A stretch of DNA of 37,810 nt from an uncultured Clostridium sp. (GCA_900543885.1 UQTA01000028.1:1-37810), one strand, 5' to 3'; counted from the first letter of the stretch, positions 17,201-24,783 are shown. Notes: generated by a model from the sequence alone, not told the origin. Made by a program: numbers and translations.

Positions 17201-17444
17201 ACAGGCTGGCGCAGGGGGGATCCGCCTGGATGCCATGTTTGTAGATGAAGGTTTTGGCTCTCTGGATGAGGACTCCTTAAACCAGGCGGTCCGCTCCTTA
17301 AATGACCTGGCACAGGGCCAGAGACTGGTAGGTATTATTTCTCATGTAGGTGAGCTAAAAGACCGGATCGAGCGCAAGATCATTGTTACGAAAAAGCGCA
17401 GCAGCACCGGTGTTGGAAGCCAGATACAGATTGTGGGAAATTAA
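14202..17444 (+). CDS. sbcC: Exonuclease SbcCD, ATPase subunit SbcC
   Basis: A 1080-residue SMC-like ATPase partner of SbcD. The Walker A motif GDTGAGKT is at residues 35-42 and the Q-loop region QIAMIAQGDFQKLL follows. Two long Lys/Glu-rich coiled coils flank the zinc hook CPVC (Cys535, Cys538). The ABC signature LSGGESFQASLSLALG and Walker B with D-loop AMFVDEGFGSLD are near the C-terminus, followed by ISHVGEL. The hook joins two complexes, and ATP hydrolysis drives DNA threading to the nuclease. The coiled-coil codon bias (GAA, AAA) produces long antisense frames that are not genes. Confidence 0.96.
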   Translation: MKPKKLIISAFGPYAEKTVVDFEKLGEKGLYLITGDTGAGKTTLFDAITFALYGEASGTVRETGMFRSKYAPDDVPTYVELHFIYQGKEYKVTRNPEYLRPKGRGTGFTLQKAEAELIFPDSRPPVTKTREVTKAIIELMGLDYRQFTQIAMIAQGDFQKLLLAGTTERGEIFRQIFHTGIYQDIENRLRDAVKGKWKEYDEMRRSISQYLDGASIGGDPQTESEWKELKKAKFEGKTIRGIELLTEVMERQEKSLQESAGQIEQLDKEIQRANKTLGEEKQRQQMQKKLEEKKTQLTELEPKLAAAVLEKNQAEENAKACEDLAEEIRELSRKKEGLKAFSQKVKEAEEKEKKIREEIQEDEDLKKKKISWEQAMQKNKEAQESLKGAEAEKERLQGKFREVSGKCEKLAEDENALDQAIKEKNSWLKSLKELEKWEKELSQKKKELTDRENALTQMAGREPVLQMRSGQLKEFWDQVVLLEKTEEKLSKAQREYEDAVHVRNRDRENYNQLEQVFLDAQAGLLARHLKEGEKCPVCGSLHHPQPAVLMDEVPDKEILDQKREELEKEEKKVQNLSTLAGQWKEQIEERKEQCRNKAEQIFGDQWKADQDQERIKPRLSEEIQTCSQQLKDARNGAEALKECQEEKGKLEKKEEVCQKELLDARDFYAAADGQLSLLIRQNMDHVPEDQDAEAVLDQIRASFAQRKRENQAALDQIRSELEQNREKEEALKRLKIQAEKLEEDQKRLLECISQKALLIQRLKTQEEELKKQIEEEKKIYDTVTEEEIEELLKSNIDKKKELETARSTTIEIFNELNAQLGGLKSTIKTLQNQIDAVEESLGEEEIKEKICALSEEKKGWDEKYSRQFADLENNRCIYNNVRGKQEKMAAAEQEYVWMRALSDTAGGTLSGKRKIELETYVQMAYFDRILRRANLRLMTMSSGQYELKRQENGESKKEKAGLELNVIDHYNGTERSVKTLSGGESFQASLSLALGLSDEIQAGAGGIRLDAMFVDEGFGSLDEDSLNQAVRSLNDLAQGQRLVGIISHVGELKDRIERKIIVTKKRSSTGVGSQIQIVGN

Positions 17445-17483
17445 ACAATAGAAAAATGACAGAAAATCTTAAAAAAACCGCGG

Positions 17484-17512
17484 TTGCTCATAAAGCAGTG
17501 TTCTGGTAAAAT
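17484..17512 (+). promoter_or_regulatory. Promoter of the L,D-transpeptidase gene
   Basis: TTGCTC (17484-17489) and TAAAAT (17507-17512) are spaced 17 bases apart, about 55 bases before the start codon. Confidence 0.5.
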
Positions 17513-17567
17513 GGGGAACAGATAAGAAGGATGGTTTATACGTATATTTCCAAAAGGAGAGTGCTTT

Positions 17568-18326
17568 ATGAAATATAGAAGATCAGTGTTTGGCAGCTTT
17601 CTGGCAATGGGACTGGCTGTGACGGCAGCTTTTGGCGCGCAGGCAGAGCAGATCGTTGCTGTAAACAGTCCCATTGAGTCTGTAGAAGGTCAGGCATCAC
17701 CTGTGGCAGATGCAGGTCAGAACAGCCAGAATACTGCAAATAATCCCAAGGAATCAGAGACTGCGGCTTCCAGTGCAGATACAGCTCAAAACACAGCGGA
17801 TCATACACAAAATGCAGACTCATCTGCTGCAAAGCCAGACCCGGCATCCATTACACCAACAGCTACAGGTATCAGCATTTACATCAGCAAGCGCCAGAGT
17901 AAGCTGACCCTGATGCAGAATAAGCAGGTGATCGGTACCTGGGATGCAAAGCTGGGACGGCAGTCTGCGATAGGTGATAAAGTAAAAGAGGGGGATGAAA
18001 TCACTCCTTCCGGCAGTTTTTATGTATGTACCAGAAATGACAAGAGTCAGTATTACCTGGCACTGGGACTGTCTTATCCAAATATTGAAGACGCAGAGAG
18101 AGGACTTTCTGCTGGCCTTATTACACAGGAGCAGTATCAGGCGATTGTAGATGCCAATAAAGCAGGTGTGACACCGCCATGGGATACTCCTTTAGGCGGA
18201 GCGATTGAGATCCATGGAAATCAGGGAGATCGTGGAACTGCAGGCTGTATTGCCATGACCAATGACGTAATGGATATTTTATGGAGTTATTGTGCAGTAG
18301 GTGTACCTGTGACGATTGGACCGTAA
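17568..18326 (+). CDS. Secreted L,D-transpeptidase (YkuD domain)
   Basis: This exported enzyme would form 3-3 peptidoglycan cross-links or attach proteins to the wall. A signal peptide (MKYRRSVFGSFLAMGLAVTAAFGAQA) precedes a Ser/Ala/Gln/Asn-rich linker to about residue 100. The YkuD domain then starts at ISIYISKRQSKLTLMQ. Catalytic residues are H216 in IHGN and C227 in TAGCIAMTN. The usual SHGC His is replaced (TAGC), as in the YafK-like branch, whose members can cleave as well as join. AAAGGAG is 7 bases upstream of the ATG. The gene has its own promoter. Confidence 0.88.
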   Translation: MKYRRSVFGSFLAMGLAVTAAFGAQAEQIVAVNSPIESVEGQASPVADAGQNSQNTANNPKESETAASSADTAQNTADHTQNADSSAAKPDPASITPTATGISIYISKRQSKLTLMQNKQVIGTWDAKLGRQSAIGDKVKEGDEITPSGSFYVCTRNDKSQYYLALGLSYPNIEDAERGLSAGLITQEQYQAIVDANKAGVTPPWDTPLGGAIEIHGNQGDRGTAGCIAMTNDVMDILWSYCAVGVPVTIGP

Positions 18327-18396
18327 CAGAGAGTGGTTATAAGGATTGCTGCAGCCTTATTCAGGCATTAGCATATGAAAGGAATCAAAAGAAATA

Positions 18397-19068
18397 ATGG
18401 AACGGGAAATAGATTTAAAAGAAATATCTGATGGAAGGAGATATAGCTCATCGGATATGGTAAAAGCAGACTGTGGAGACTGTAAAGGCTGTTCTGCCTG
18501 CTGTCAGGGGATGGGATCCTCTATTTTACTGGATCCCTATGATATTTACCGGCTGACGCAGGGAACGGGAATGGCTTTTGAGGATCTTCTGAAAGGCTCC
18601 ATTGAGCTGAATATGTCAGACGGCCTGATTCTTCCAAACCTGAAAATGGCAGGAGAAAAGGAAGTCTGTTCTTTCTTAAATGAAGAGGGGAGATGCTCCA
18701 TTCACCCATTTCGCCCAGGTTTTTGCCGGTTGTTTCCTTTGGGAAGAGTGTATGAAAATGGTTCTTTCCAGTATTTTTTACAGACTCATGAATGTAAGAA
18801 GGAAAACAGGACAAAAGTAAAGGTTCGCAAATGGATCGATATACCGGATTTTGGAAAATATGAAAAGTTCATTTCTGACTGGCATTATTTTGCGAAAGAA
18901 ATGGGGCAGAAGATCAAAAATCTTGGAAGCGAAGGGCAGGAAAAATCAAAGGCATTGTGTCTGTATATCCTGAAAAAGTTCTACATGGAGCCATTTGATG
19001 CTTCCGCAGATTTTTATGAACAGTTTAACAAAAGACTGGAGGAAGCAAAACATGCAGCAGCTGCCTAA
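18397..19068 (+). CDS. YkgJ-family cysteine cluster protein
   Basis: A 223-residue soluble protein. Cysteines 26, 29, 32, 35 and 36 (DCGDCKGCSACC) and later ones in VCSFLNEEGRCSIHPFRPGFCRLFPLG and HECKK form the pattern of the YkgJ (formerly UPF0153) family, believed to bind zinc or an iron-sulfur cluster. The function of the family is unknown. The C-terminal third is helical and charged and not conserved. Its final 17 bases overlap the start of the next gene, so the two are translationally coupled. The ribosome site (GAAAGGA) is rather far from the ATG. Confidence 0.8.
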   Translation: MEREIDLKEISDGRRYSSSDMVKADCGDCKGCSACCQGMGSSILLDPYDIYRLTQGTGMAFEDLLKGSIELNMSDGLILPNLKMAGEKEVCSFLNEEGRCSIHPFRPGFCRLFPLGRVYENGSFQYFLQTHECKKENRTKVKVRKWIDIPDFGKYEKFISDWHYFAKEMGQKIKNLGSEGQEKSKALCLYILKKFYMEPFDASADFYEQFNKRLEEAKHAAAA

Positions 19069-19768
19069 AGAATTTATGGGAAGAATGGTTCGTACCGTTT
19101 TGTTTATCGGTCTGGTGGCGGCCTGCTGCGCGGGAGTAGCTACCTTTGGAATGTTTGTGGCATCCAAATTCAATCTCACTACATCCAGAAGCCAGATCCC
19201 TCTTACTTCTGTTAAGATCGAAGGAGAAAAGGTACTGATCCCTGAAAATGGGAAAACCACCAGGGAAGCTGGTTGGACTTTGCGAAATAACAGAGGTCTG
19301 TATATTCTGACCCTGGATGAGCTGGAAGCTGGAAGTAAAGATACTTCAGATCCCGTGATTGAGGTGGAAGGCGATCTGATCATCCAGCTGAAAAAAGATA
19401 CAGTAAGTCACCTGGAAAGCCAGGGACCTGTGATCAAAAAGGGCACAGGTACGCTGACCATCCGGGGAGAAGGAAGCCTGGAATTGGAGTCAGCAAATGC
19501 AGAGGCAATCTGCAGTGACTGGAACGGGGAAGAACTGGATGCAGATCATCCTTCCGCTGTCCGTCTGGAAGCTGGAGATATGAACTTTACAGGAGCGGAT
19601 TTTGGCATTGTGGATGAGACTGTGGAGCTGGCAGGTGCCCAGGGAACGATCGAAGCTGCTTCTGCGTCAGGAGCTGCTGTTAAAACAGCTCATATAAAAA
19701 GAGAAGGCAGCAACAGTGACAAGCTGGAACTTATAGGTGACACAGCTGTTGTTACACCAGAGGCTTAA
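19052..19768 (+). CDS. Membrane-anchored beta-rich protein of unknown function
   Basis: I do not recognise a specific family. From ATG 19052 (GGAGGA at 19038-19043, spacing 8) the protein has about 238 residues: a short cytoplasmic start, one helix (VRTVLFIGLVAACCAGVATFGMFVA) and an extracellular part rich in short beta-like repeats (VEGDLIIQL, GTGTLTIRGEGSLELES, AVRLEAGDMNFTGADFGI). This style resembles right-handed beta-helix or carbohydrate-binding-type domains. An in-frame ATG at 18995 lies inside ykgJ without a good ribosome site and is rejected. Overlap with ykgJ suggests joint expression. A surface role is inferred from topology only. Confidence 0.6.
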   Translation: MQQLPKEFMGRMVRTVLFIGLVAACCAGVATFGMFVASKFNLTTSRSQIPLTSVKIEGEKVLIPENGKTTREAGWTLRNNRGLYILTLDELEAGSKDTSDPVIEVEGDLIIQLKKDTVSHLESQGPVIKKGTGTLTIRGEGSLELESANAEAICSDWNGEELDADHPSAVRLEAGDMNFTGADFGIVDETVELAGAQGTIEAASASGAAVKTAHIKREGSNSDKLELIGDTAVVTPEA

Positions 19769-19806
19769 AGACAAGATATCCTCTGCAGAGATCAATCCGG
19801 TGGATG

Positions 19807-20619
19807 TTAAATATCATCCAGTGTGGCAAAATGATACCCCATTTCCTCCCATTTTGTAAGAAGTTCATCCAAAATGGCTCCATTGGTGTCAGAAGTACTG
19901 TGAAGTAAAACAATGGCCCCGGGATGGATACGGCCTAACAATTTTTTGAATGCCTCTTCTTTTGAGGGCTGTTTATCCTGATACCAGTCCACATAAGCAA
20001 GGCTCCAGAAAAAGGTTTTGTATCCCATTTCCTGGGCCATTTTTAAGTTGTTTTCACTGTATTTTCCCTGGGGAGGCCGGTAATATTTTTTCATGGTTTG
20101 ACCGGTGACTTTTGTATACAAGGCTTCCAGATCCTTTAATTCTTTTTCAAAACTTTGTTTATCTGAGATTTTTGACATATCCGGGTGGTGGTATGTATGA
20201 TTGCCTACAATGTGACCTTCATCTGCCATACGTTTTACCAGATCCGGACTTGTTTCAAGATAATTTCCTACCACAAAAAAGGCAGCATGGACGCCGTGTT
20301 TCTTTAAAGCATCTAATATTTTCTCTGTATTCCCATTTTCATAACCAGCATCAAAGGTAAGATAGATCACTTTTTCGCCAGGATCTCCCATGTAGCAGGC
20401 ATTAAATTGTTTTAGATAATCGTTTGTTGTATTTCCAACAGGAGACTGACCGGGATTTGGGAAACTTAAGCCCCAGTTGCCGTCAGCAGAGGCAGAATAT
20501 ATAGGAATCCCATTAACAGAACGAAAACGGCTATTGGCCTGACCTGCCAGACTTCCCGCCAGATAGGCAAAAACAAAGATCAAAAGCAGATGAAACCATT
20601 TTTTAATAAAATCACCCAT
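19807..20619 (-). CDS. PdaA-type polysaccharide deacetylase
   Basis: A NodB-fold deacetylase, probably acting on N-acetylmuramic acid in peptidoglycan. After a membrane helix (FHLLLIFVFAYLAGSLAG) the domain shows LTFDAGYENG (residues 87-96), the metal-binding HTYHH (141-145), YRPPQGKYS and VLLHSTS. TFDxGYENG in place of TFDDG marks the delta-lactam de-N-acetylase (PdaA) branch. In spore formers PdaA makes cortex muramic lactam, so a sporulation role is possible but not shown. The longest frame starts at TTG 20661 without a ribosome site. ATG 20619 with CGGAG 7 bases upstream is preferred. Confidence 0.87.
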   Translation of the reverse strand: MGDFIKKWFHLLLIFVFAYLAGSLAGQANSRFRSVNGIPIYSASADGNWGLSFPNPGQSPVGNTTNDYLKQFNACYMGDPGEKVIYLTFDAGYENGNTEKILDALKKHGVHAAFFVVGNYLETSPDLVKRMADEGHIVGNHTYHHPDMSKISDKQSFEKELKDLEALYTKVTGQTMKKYYRPPQGKYSENNLKMAQEMGYKTFFWSLAYVDWYQDKQPSKEEAFKKLLGRIHPGAIVLLHSTSDTNGAILDELLTKWEEMGYHFATLDDI

Positions 20620-20656
20620 AGAGGAACTCCGGATAGAAGGGATTGGTGTATGTATA

Positions 20657-20707
20657 TTCAAAAGCAGTCTTTAATATGTTATACTCTTAAAGGAATGGCG
20701 AAAACAA
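20657..20707. promoter_or_regulatory. Overlapping divergent promoters (deacetylase and nitroreductase)
   Basis: Leftward: TTGTTT (complement of 20702-20707), 18 bases, TATAAC (complement of 20678-20683). Rightward: TTCAAA (20657-20662), 17 bases, TATACT (20680-20685). The -10 boxes share bases, so the two genes may compete for polymerase. Confidence 0.4.
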
Positions 20708-20717
20708 GTACATTAAA

Positions 20718-20737
20718 ATGCAAGGCTGAACTATAAC
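20718..20737 (+). repeat. Copy 1 of a dispersed 20-bp motif
   Basis: ATGCAAGGCTGAACTATAAC differs by one base from 28004-28023. It ends 19 bases before the nitroreductase start codon. Unlike copy 2 it has no inverted partner next to it. Confidence 0.55.
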
Positions 20738-20756
20738 CATTAAGGAGGCAATTTCT

Positions 20757-21296
20757 ATGGAATTTAATGAAACCGTTATGGCGCGCAGAAGTTTAAGAGC
20801 TTATGAAGAGGGAAAGACAGTAGAGAAGGCACAGATGGAAGAAATGATCCATTTTGCTCAGCTGGCTCCATCCTGGAAAAATTCCCAGACAGGCAGATAT
20901 TATATTGTTATGTCACCGGAAATGCTGGAGAAAATAAAAAAAGACTGCCTTCCGGAATTTAACCAGAAAAACAGTGCAAATGCACCGGCACTGATCATTA
21001 CTGCCTTTGAAAAAACACGTTCCGGTTTTACAAGAGAAGGTGCAGCTGAAAATGAAGTGGGTGAAGGCTGGGGATGCTATGACCTGGGACTTCAGAACGA
21101 AAATCTGGTGTTAAAGGCAAAAGACATGGGATTAGACACCTTGATCATGGGAATCCGCAACAGCGAAAAGCTTCGTGAATATCTAGATATCCCGGCATCT
21201 CAGGAAATTGTCTCCGTGATCGCAGTAGGATACGGCGCAATTAAACCTGAAATGCCGGTAAGAAAAAATGTAGAAGATATAGCTAAATTTTTTTAA
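20757..21296 (+). CDS. Nitroreductase-family FMN oxidoreductase
   Basis: A 179-residue member of the nitroreductase family, flavin enzymes that reduce nitroaromatics, quinones or unknown substrates with NAD(P)H as dimers. FMN-binding segments are ARRSLRAYEEGKTV near the N-terminus, APSWKNSQTGRYYIV (about residues 38-52), and the C-terminal VIAVGYGAIKPE. It is on the short side but complete. AAGGAGG stands 9 bases before the ATG. It converges on a GNAT gene only 8 bases away, with no room for a separate terminator. Confidence 0.85.
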   Translation: MEFNETVMARRSLRAYEEGKTVEKAQMEEMIHFAQLAPSWKNSQTGRYYIVMSPEMLEKIKKDCLPEFNQKNSANAPALIITAFEKTRSGFTREGAAENEVGEGWGCYDLGLQNENLVLKAKDMGLDTLIMGIRNSEKLREYLDIPASQEIVSVIAVGYGAIKPEMPVRKNVEDIAKFF

Positions 21297-21304
21297 GATT
21301 TGTG

Positions 21305-21745
21305 TTACAATAGTTTTTTCATTTCCATATACGGCAGAACGCTAAAGCCATTTTTTTCATAGACTTTAACGGCTCTGCCGTTTTCTTCTTCTACTTCCAG
21401 ACGTAAAACAGCTTGTGGATATTTCTTTCCAATAAATTCCAGAAATAGGCTTCCGATGCCGCTTCCGCGAAAATCTTCTTTGATATAAAGATCTTCCAAC
21501 CATATACAGGGGCGTCCAAACTCAGTAGAAAAGCTTTTAGCAGCCATGGCATACCCCTGAATCTGGTCATTTTCTTCAAATATATAACCTTCCAGATAAG
21601 GATTTTCCGTTACGCAGGCCTCAAAATCACTGGTAAAAATAGCTGTGGAGCCATTGCTCAAAACAGCGGGGGAAGCGTAGAAAACTTCCATCATTGCAAG
21701 AACAGCCTTTTTATCAACTGGCTGCATAGGTCTTATAGTTGTCAA
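21305..21745 (-). CDS. GNAT-family N-acetyltransferase
   Basis: A 146-residue acetyltransferase. The acetyl-CoA pyrophosphate loop RGSGIGSLFLEFI follows the core strand LEDLYIKEDF, and the C-terminal EEENGRAVKVYEKNGFSVLPY is typical of motif B. The sequence resembles small-molecule or amino-group acetyltransferases; the substrate is unknown. It lies 39 bases after nagA on the same strand and may be co-transcribed with it. Confidence 0.85.
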   Translation of the reverse strand: MTTIRPMQPVDKKAVLAMMEVFYASPAVLSNGSTAIFTSDFEACVTENPYLEGYIFEENDQIQGYAMAAKSFSTEFGRPCIWLEDLYIKEDFRGSGIGSLFLEFIGKKYPQAVLRLEVEEENGRAVKVYEKNGFSVLPYMEMKKLL

Positions 21746-21784
21746 TTTAAAAGATTTCCTTTCTTTGATGATTTATGTCCTCTT

Positions 21785-22939
21785 TCAGATCTGTTTTCCA
21801 TCTTTGATCACACATTTTAATGTCAGATCCGGTTCAAGGAGCACTACATTGGCTTTTTTTCCTTTTTCAAGGGAACCATATTCATCATCAATCTTTAAGC
21901 TTCTGGCCGGATTGATGGTAGCGCAGGCAATGGCAGTTTCAAGCGGAAGGTTCATTTTCTGCACTGCTGTGCGCATACAGTCAGCCAGGTTGGTAGCAGA
22001 ACCGGCGATGGCTCCGTCAGATACCAGAGTTGCAAGTTTACCTACTACTTTTACATCCAGACCGCCCAAAGTATATTGCCCGTCCGGCATGCCGGTGGCT
22101 CTCATACTGTCACTGATCAGGATCATACGGTCAGCGCCCATCATCTGGAAGGTGGCACGTACAGTAGCCGGGTGAATGTGGATGCCGTCACAGATGATCT
22201 CAGCCATTACATGTTTGCTGTCAAATACAGCACCAACAACGCCGGGAGCGCGGTGGAGTATTTCCGGCATGGCGTTGTATAAATGAACGGCATGATCAGC
22301 ACCGGCGTTAAAAGCTCCCATAGCTGTATCATAATCAGCATTTGTATGTGCTAAGGAGATACTTACCTTTTCTTTCATCTGGCGGATAAAATCTAAAGAG
22401 TTCCTGCTTTCTTCCGGGGCAATGCCTATGAATTTTACAAGACCTTCTGAAGCTTCTAAAAAACGTTCGCAAAGGTTTACGTCACATGGAAGTATATTTC
22501 TTTCATCCTGTGCACCTTTTTTAACAGGACTGATAAATGGCCCTTCCATGTTGATTCCTACCAGATCGGCTTTTTTATAGTCGTGTTTTTCACGTTTATA
22601 CCGGGCGGCAGTTTTTAAAACATCTAAAAGTTCCTCTGCCGTAAGCGTCATGGTAGCCGGGGCGATGGCAGTTACACCTACAGAAGCTTCATATTCAGCG
22701 ATCCGCTCAAGCGCTTCCAGTGAATTGTCACAAAAATCATCCCCCATGCATCCGTGAAAATGAAGGTCGATCAGCCCTGGAATGGCATAGGCACCTTTGC
22801 CGTCAAGAACTTCTTTTCCCGTAAGATCAGGTTTATTTTCATCGGTATAGATATCACTGATCCTGTCATTTTCAAGAATCATACCACCTTTTACAAATTT
22901 CTGCTCCGGTGTATAAACTTTTACATTATCAATGATCAT
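21785..22939 (-). CDS. nagA: N-acetylglucosamine-6-phosphate deacetylase
   Basis: It removes acetate from GlcNAc-6-phosphate, giving glucosamine-6-phosphate for glycolysis or wall recycling. Amidohydrolase motifs are DLHFHG (H60, H62), the metal-ligand Glu in NMEGPF (E132), SLAHTNA (H198), VHLYNAM (H219) and the catalytic Asp in ISDSM (D277). The 384-residue length is normal. A longer frame begins at 23014, but AGGAGGG before ATG 22939 decides the start. The partner nagB is not in the window. The promoter and a GATC-centred palindrome lie just upstream. Confidence 0.94.
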   Translation of the reverse strand: MIIDNVKVYTPEQKFVKGGMILENDRISDIYTDENKPDLTGKEVLDGKGAYAIPGLIDLHFHGCMGDDFCDNSLEALERIAEYEASVGVTAIAPATMTLTAEELLDVLKTAARYKREKHDYKKADLVGINMEGPFISPVKKGAQDERNILPCDVNLCERFLEASEGLVKFIGIAPEESRNSLDFIRQMKEKVSISLAHTNADYDTAMGAFNAGADHAVHLYNAMPEILHRAPGVVGAVFDSKHVMAEIICDGIHIHPATVRATFQMMGADRMILISDSMRATGMPDGQYTLGGLDVKVVGKLATLVSDGAIAGSATNLADCMRTAVQKMNLPLETAIACATINPARSLKIDDEYGSLEKGKKANVVLLEPDLTLKCVIKDGKQI

Positions 22940-22955
22940 AGTGTAATCCCTCCTG

Positions 22956-22967
22956 TTTTGATCAAAA
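22956..22967. promoter_or_regulatory. 12-bp palindrome in the nagA leader
   Basis: TTTTGATCAAAA is perfectly self-complementary and lies between the nagA -10 box and its ribosome site. It may be a repressor site, but short AT-rich palindromes also occur by chance. Confidence 0.3.
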
Positions 22968-22985
22968 TAGATTCTCCTATTACTT

Positions 22986-23014
22986 AGTGTACTTGGAAAT
23001 GGAAGTTTTTTCAA
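22986..23014 (-). promoter_or_regulatory. Promoter of nagA
   Basis: On the minus strand TTGAAA (23009-23014) and TACACT (22986-22991) are spaced 17 bases apart. The -35 box touches the stop codon of the LysR remnant. Confidence 0.55.
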
Positions 23015-23427
23015 TCATAAATATTAAATGGCGCTTTTGGAAGCTTATCAGTTATAAAATGCAAAAAAGCTTCAGAAGCCGGAGAAATGTTCTTTCCATA
23101 GGCCAGTCCGATATTCATAGTCTGGTTTGGCTCCAGGGGAAGATGCACTACCCGGTCCTGCCAGAGATAGCTGTTGACAAGGTTGTTGATACTGATCCCA
23201 AGACCTACCTCTACCATGGAGTAGGTTGCGTTGATATCCATAGTGGAAAACTGAGTGTTGGGAGTAATGTGACAACGGGAGAAAATACGGGCGTTGTCTA
23301 CGTCCTGGCCCGGATAAGTCTGGATATAGGATTCTGTTTCAAAGGCTTTCATGGGAACTGCGCTTTTCTGCGTTAATGGATGTCCGGGAGGCAGAAGAGC
23401 GACCATGGGATTTATGATAGGAAATAA
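23011..23427 (-). pseudogene. C-terminal remnant of a LysR-family regulator
   Basis: The frame reads LFPIINPMVALLPPGHPLTQ, then ETESYIQTYPGQDVDN, MDINATYSMVEVGLGISI and SEAFLHFITDKL, which is the second half of a LysR effector-binding domain. The helix-turn-helix and first half are missing. At the point where they should begin, the DNA instead encodes the end of a MATE transporter on the other strand. The first ATG in the remnant (23406) has no ribosome site. This is most simply a deletion product and not a working gene. Confidence 0.75.
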
Positions 23428-23596
23428 AACAGATGGTGCTTTTATGGCAGCAATGGGATATTTAAAGATCGTAGCATTGTTTTATATGTTCTGTTTTACG
23501 GGAAATACCTTTACCGGTTATTTTGACGGGATCGGCTGGGTCTTAGTGAATCTGTTCTGGAGCGGGTGTTATTTCAGACAGAGAAAAAATGCTTGA
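23405..23596 (+). pseudogene. C-terminal remnant of a MATE-family efflux transporter, internally deleted
   Basis: The 63 residues include GYLKIVALFYMFCFTGNTFTG, a typical segment of the second MATE half, then YFDGIGWVLVNLFWSGCYFRQRKNA and a stop. In complete MATE proteins about 60 residues separate the GYFDGIG-like and the final GIGWxLVN-like segments; here they are fused at a shared GIG. The protein therefore appears to lack both its N-terminal ~350 residues and an internal piece. It overlaps the 3' end of pnuC on the opposite strand. The identification rests on these phrases and not on a full domain. Confidence 0.65.
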
Positions 23597-24274
23597 TTCT
23601 CTTTTTTTCCAGCATATAAAGCCATACATATCATTAAAAAAGAAAATGGCAAAATTAACAGCGACTGGTATGTAGGCTGGATTTTTCATGGATGCCAGGA
23701 TCCAAAGTATGACCAGGACAATATCGTTTGAAGCGTATCCAAGGGCGTAGTAAGAGGAGCGCAGCATAGTAAGGGATGCGGCCAGAAAACTTGTTGTAAC
23801 GGAAATGGTGCTGAATACGATATTAGGCGTATTTAACGCAGCTAAAATGTAGTAAAAACCATAAGTGACTACTGTTACAGATACTGCAAGTCCAAGAATG
23901 TGTACCGGTTTTAGCTTCTGAATGGCAACTTCCGTACCAGATGGTGAAGGATTTTTGATCCAGGTAATGGCTGAACAGACCGACATCGGCAGCGTCATGC
24001 CCAAATAGGTGATCATTTCACCCCAGTAGCGAAATCTCCATGAGATAATGTCATACAGAATACTGAACAGGATCATCAAGATGGGGGCCCATACATTTCC
24101 TTTTGCGGTAAAAATCAATGATGTGATTCCGATACAGGCGGCGATCAAAGTCAGCAGATCTGTGGTTTCTGTCAGCGTATTGGAAAGAATTACTATGAGC
24201 AGAGATACAAGCCATAAGGTCCAGTCTTTTTTTGTTAAATGTTTTATGGGATTATTCATAAGTGATTCAAACAT
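23543..24274 (-). CDS. pnuC: PnuC-family nicotinamide riboside transporter
   Basis: A 243-residue protein with about seven helices that matches the PnuC family of facilitators for nicotinamide riboside or related vitamins. Recognisable parts are WAPILMILFSILYDIISWRFRYWGEMITYLGMTLPM, the segment SSYYALGYASNDIVLVILWI and the C-terminal FFFNDMYGFICWKKRE. The last ~22 residues (SSIFSLSEITPAPEQIH) are read from the antisense of the MATE remnant and are probably not original. The start overlaps the stop of the NimA-like gene by one base, so the two are coupled. Which vitamin is carried cannot be decided. Confidence 0.82.
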   Translation of the reverse strand: MFESLMNNPIKHLTKKDWTLWLVSLLIVILSNTLTETTDLLTLIAACIGITSLIFTAKGNVWAPILMILFSILYDIISWRFRYWGEMITYLGMTLPMSVCSAITWIKNPSPSGTEVAIQKLKPVHILGLAVSVTVVTYGFYYILAALNTPNIVFSTISVTTSFLAASLTMLRSSYYALGYASNDIVLVILWILASMKNPAYIPVAVNFAIFFFNDMYGFICWKKRESSIFSLSEITPAPEQIH

Positions 24275-24750
24275 TATCGTTCCTGTATCTCTTTCCCACT
24301 GAGATGTTCGATTTCGATTTCAAACATTTGGACTGCTTTTCCGGCATGTTCGATTTCCTCATCGGCTAACTGTTCATTGGGATAGTATTTCATTGCAAAC
24401 CGTTTTAATAATGCAGTTGCCTTTGGACCGGCTTCCAACAAATGACATCTTCCGAATACAACCACACTCTGCATGAAAGGAGCCCATGCTTCTTCTTTGA
24501 TCTGTTCATTTCCATAAACTGTGAAACATATTTTGTCGCAGGCTTTAAGGGCATCCACTTTATGTCCTGCACGTGCGCCGTGAAAATAGATTTTCTGGTT
24601 TTCTGTGTCGTAGAAATAGTTAACAGGGATCGCATAAGGATAGCCGTCATCCCCGTTTACTGCAAGAACACCCCGGCGGCTGTTCTGCAAAAGAGCCTGT
24701 GCTACATTTACGTCAATTTCATTTTTCTTTTTTCTGATGGGCCTAAACAT
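24274..24750 (-). CDS. NimA-like pyridoxamine 5'-phosphate oxidase-family flavoprotein
   Basis: A 158-residue split-barrel flavin-binding protein. The start FRPIRKKKNEIDVNVAQALL and the phrases GVLAVNGDDGYPYAIPVNYFYD, KIYFHGARAGHKVDALKACDKICFTVYG and SVVVFGRCHLLE are typical of the NimA-like/PNPOx family found in many gut Clostridia. They bind FMN and probably reduce small molecules; 5-nitroimidazole reduction is known only for some. A good GGAG lies upstream. It is the first gene of a two-gene operon with pnuC and is preceded by a leader carrying a terminator-like hairpin. Confidence 0.85.
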   Translation of the reverse strand: MFRPIRKKKNEIDVNVAQALLQNSRRGVLAVNGDDGYPYAIPVNYFYDTENQKIYFHGARAGHKVDALKACDKICFTVYGNEQIKEEAWAPFMQSVVVFGRCHLLEAGPKATALLKRFAMKYYPNEQLADEEIEHAGKAVQMFEIEIEHLSGKEIQER

Positions 24751-24783
24751 GTTTTGTCTCCTTTTCTTTGCTTTTTAAAAATA

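Noticed and set aside
18995..19051. ATG 18995 as start of the anchored beta-rich protein
   Set aside because: It is inside ykgJ without a ribosome site, while ATG 19052 has GGAGGA at ideal spacing.
21765..22175. 136-residue frame antisense to nagA
   Set aside because: Shadow of a highly conserved enzyme; no start signal.
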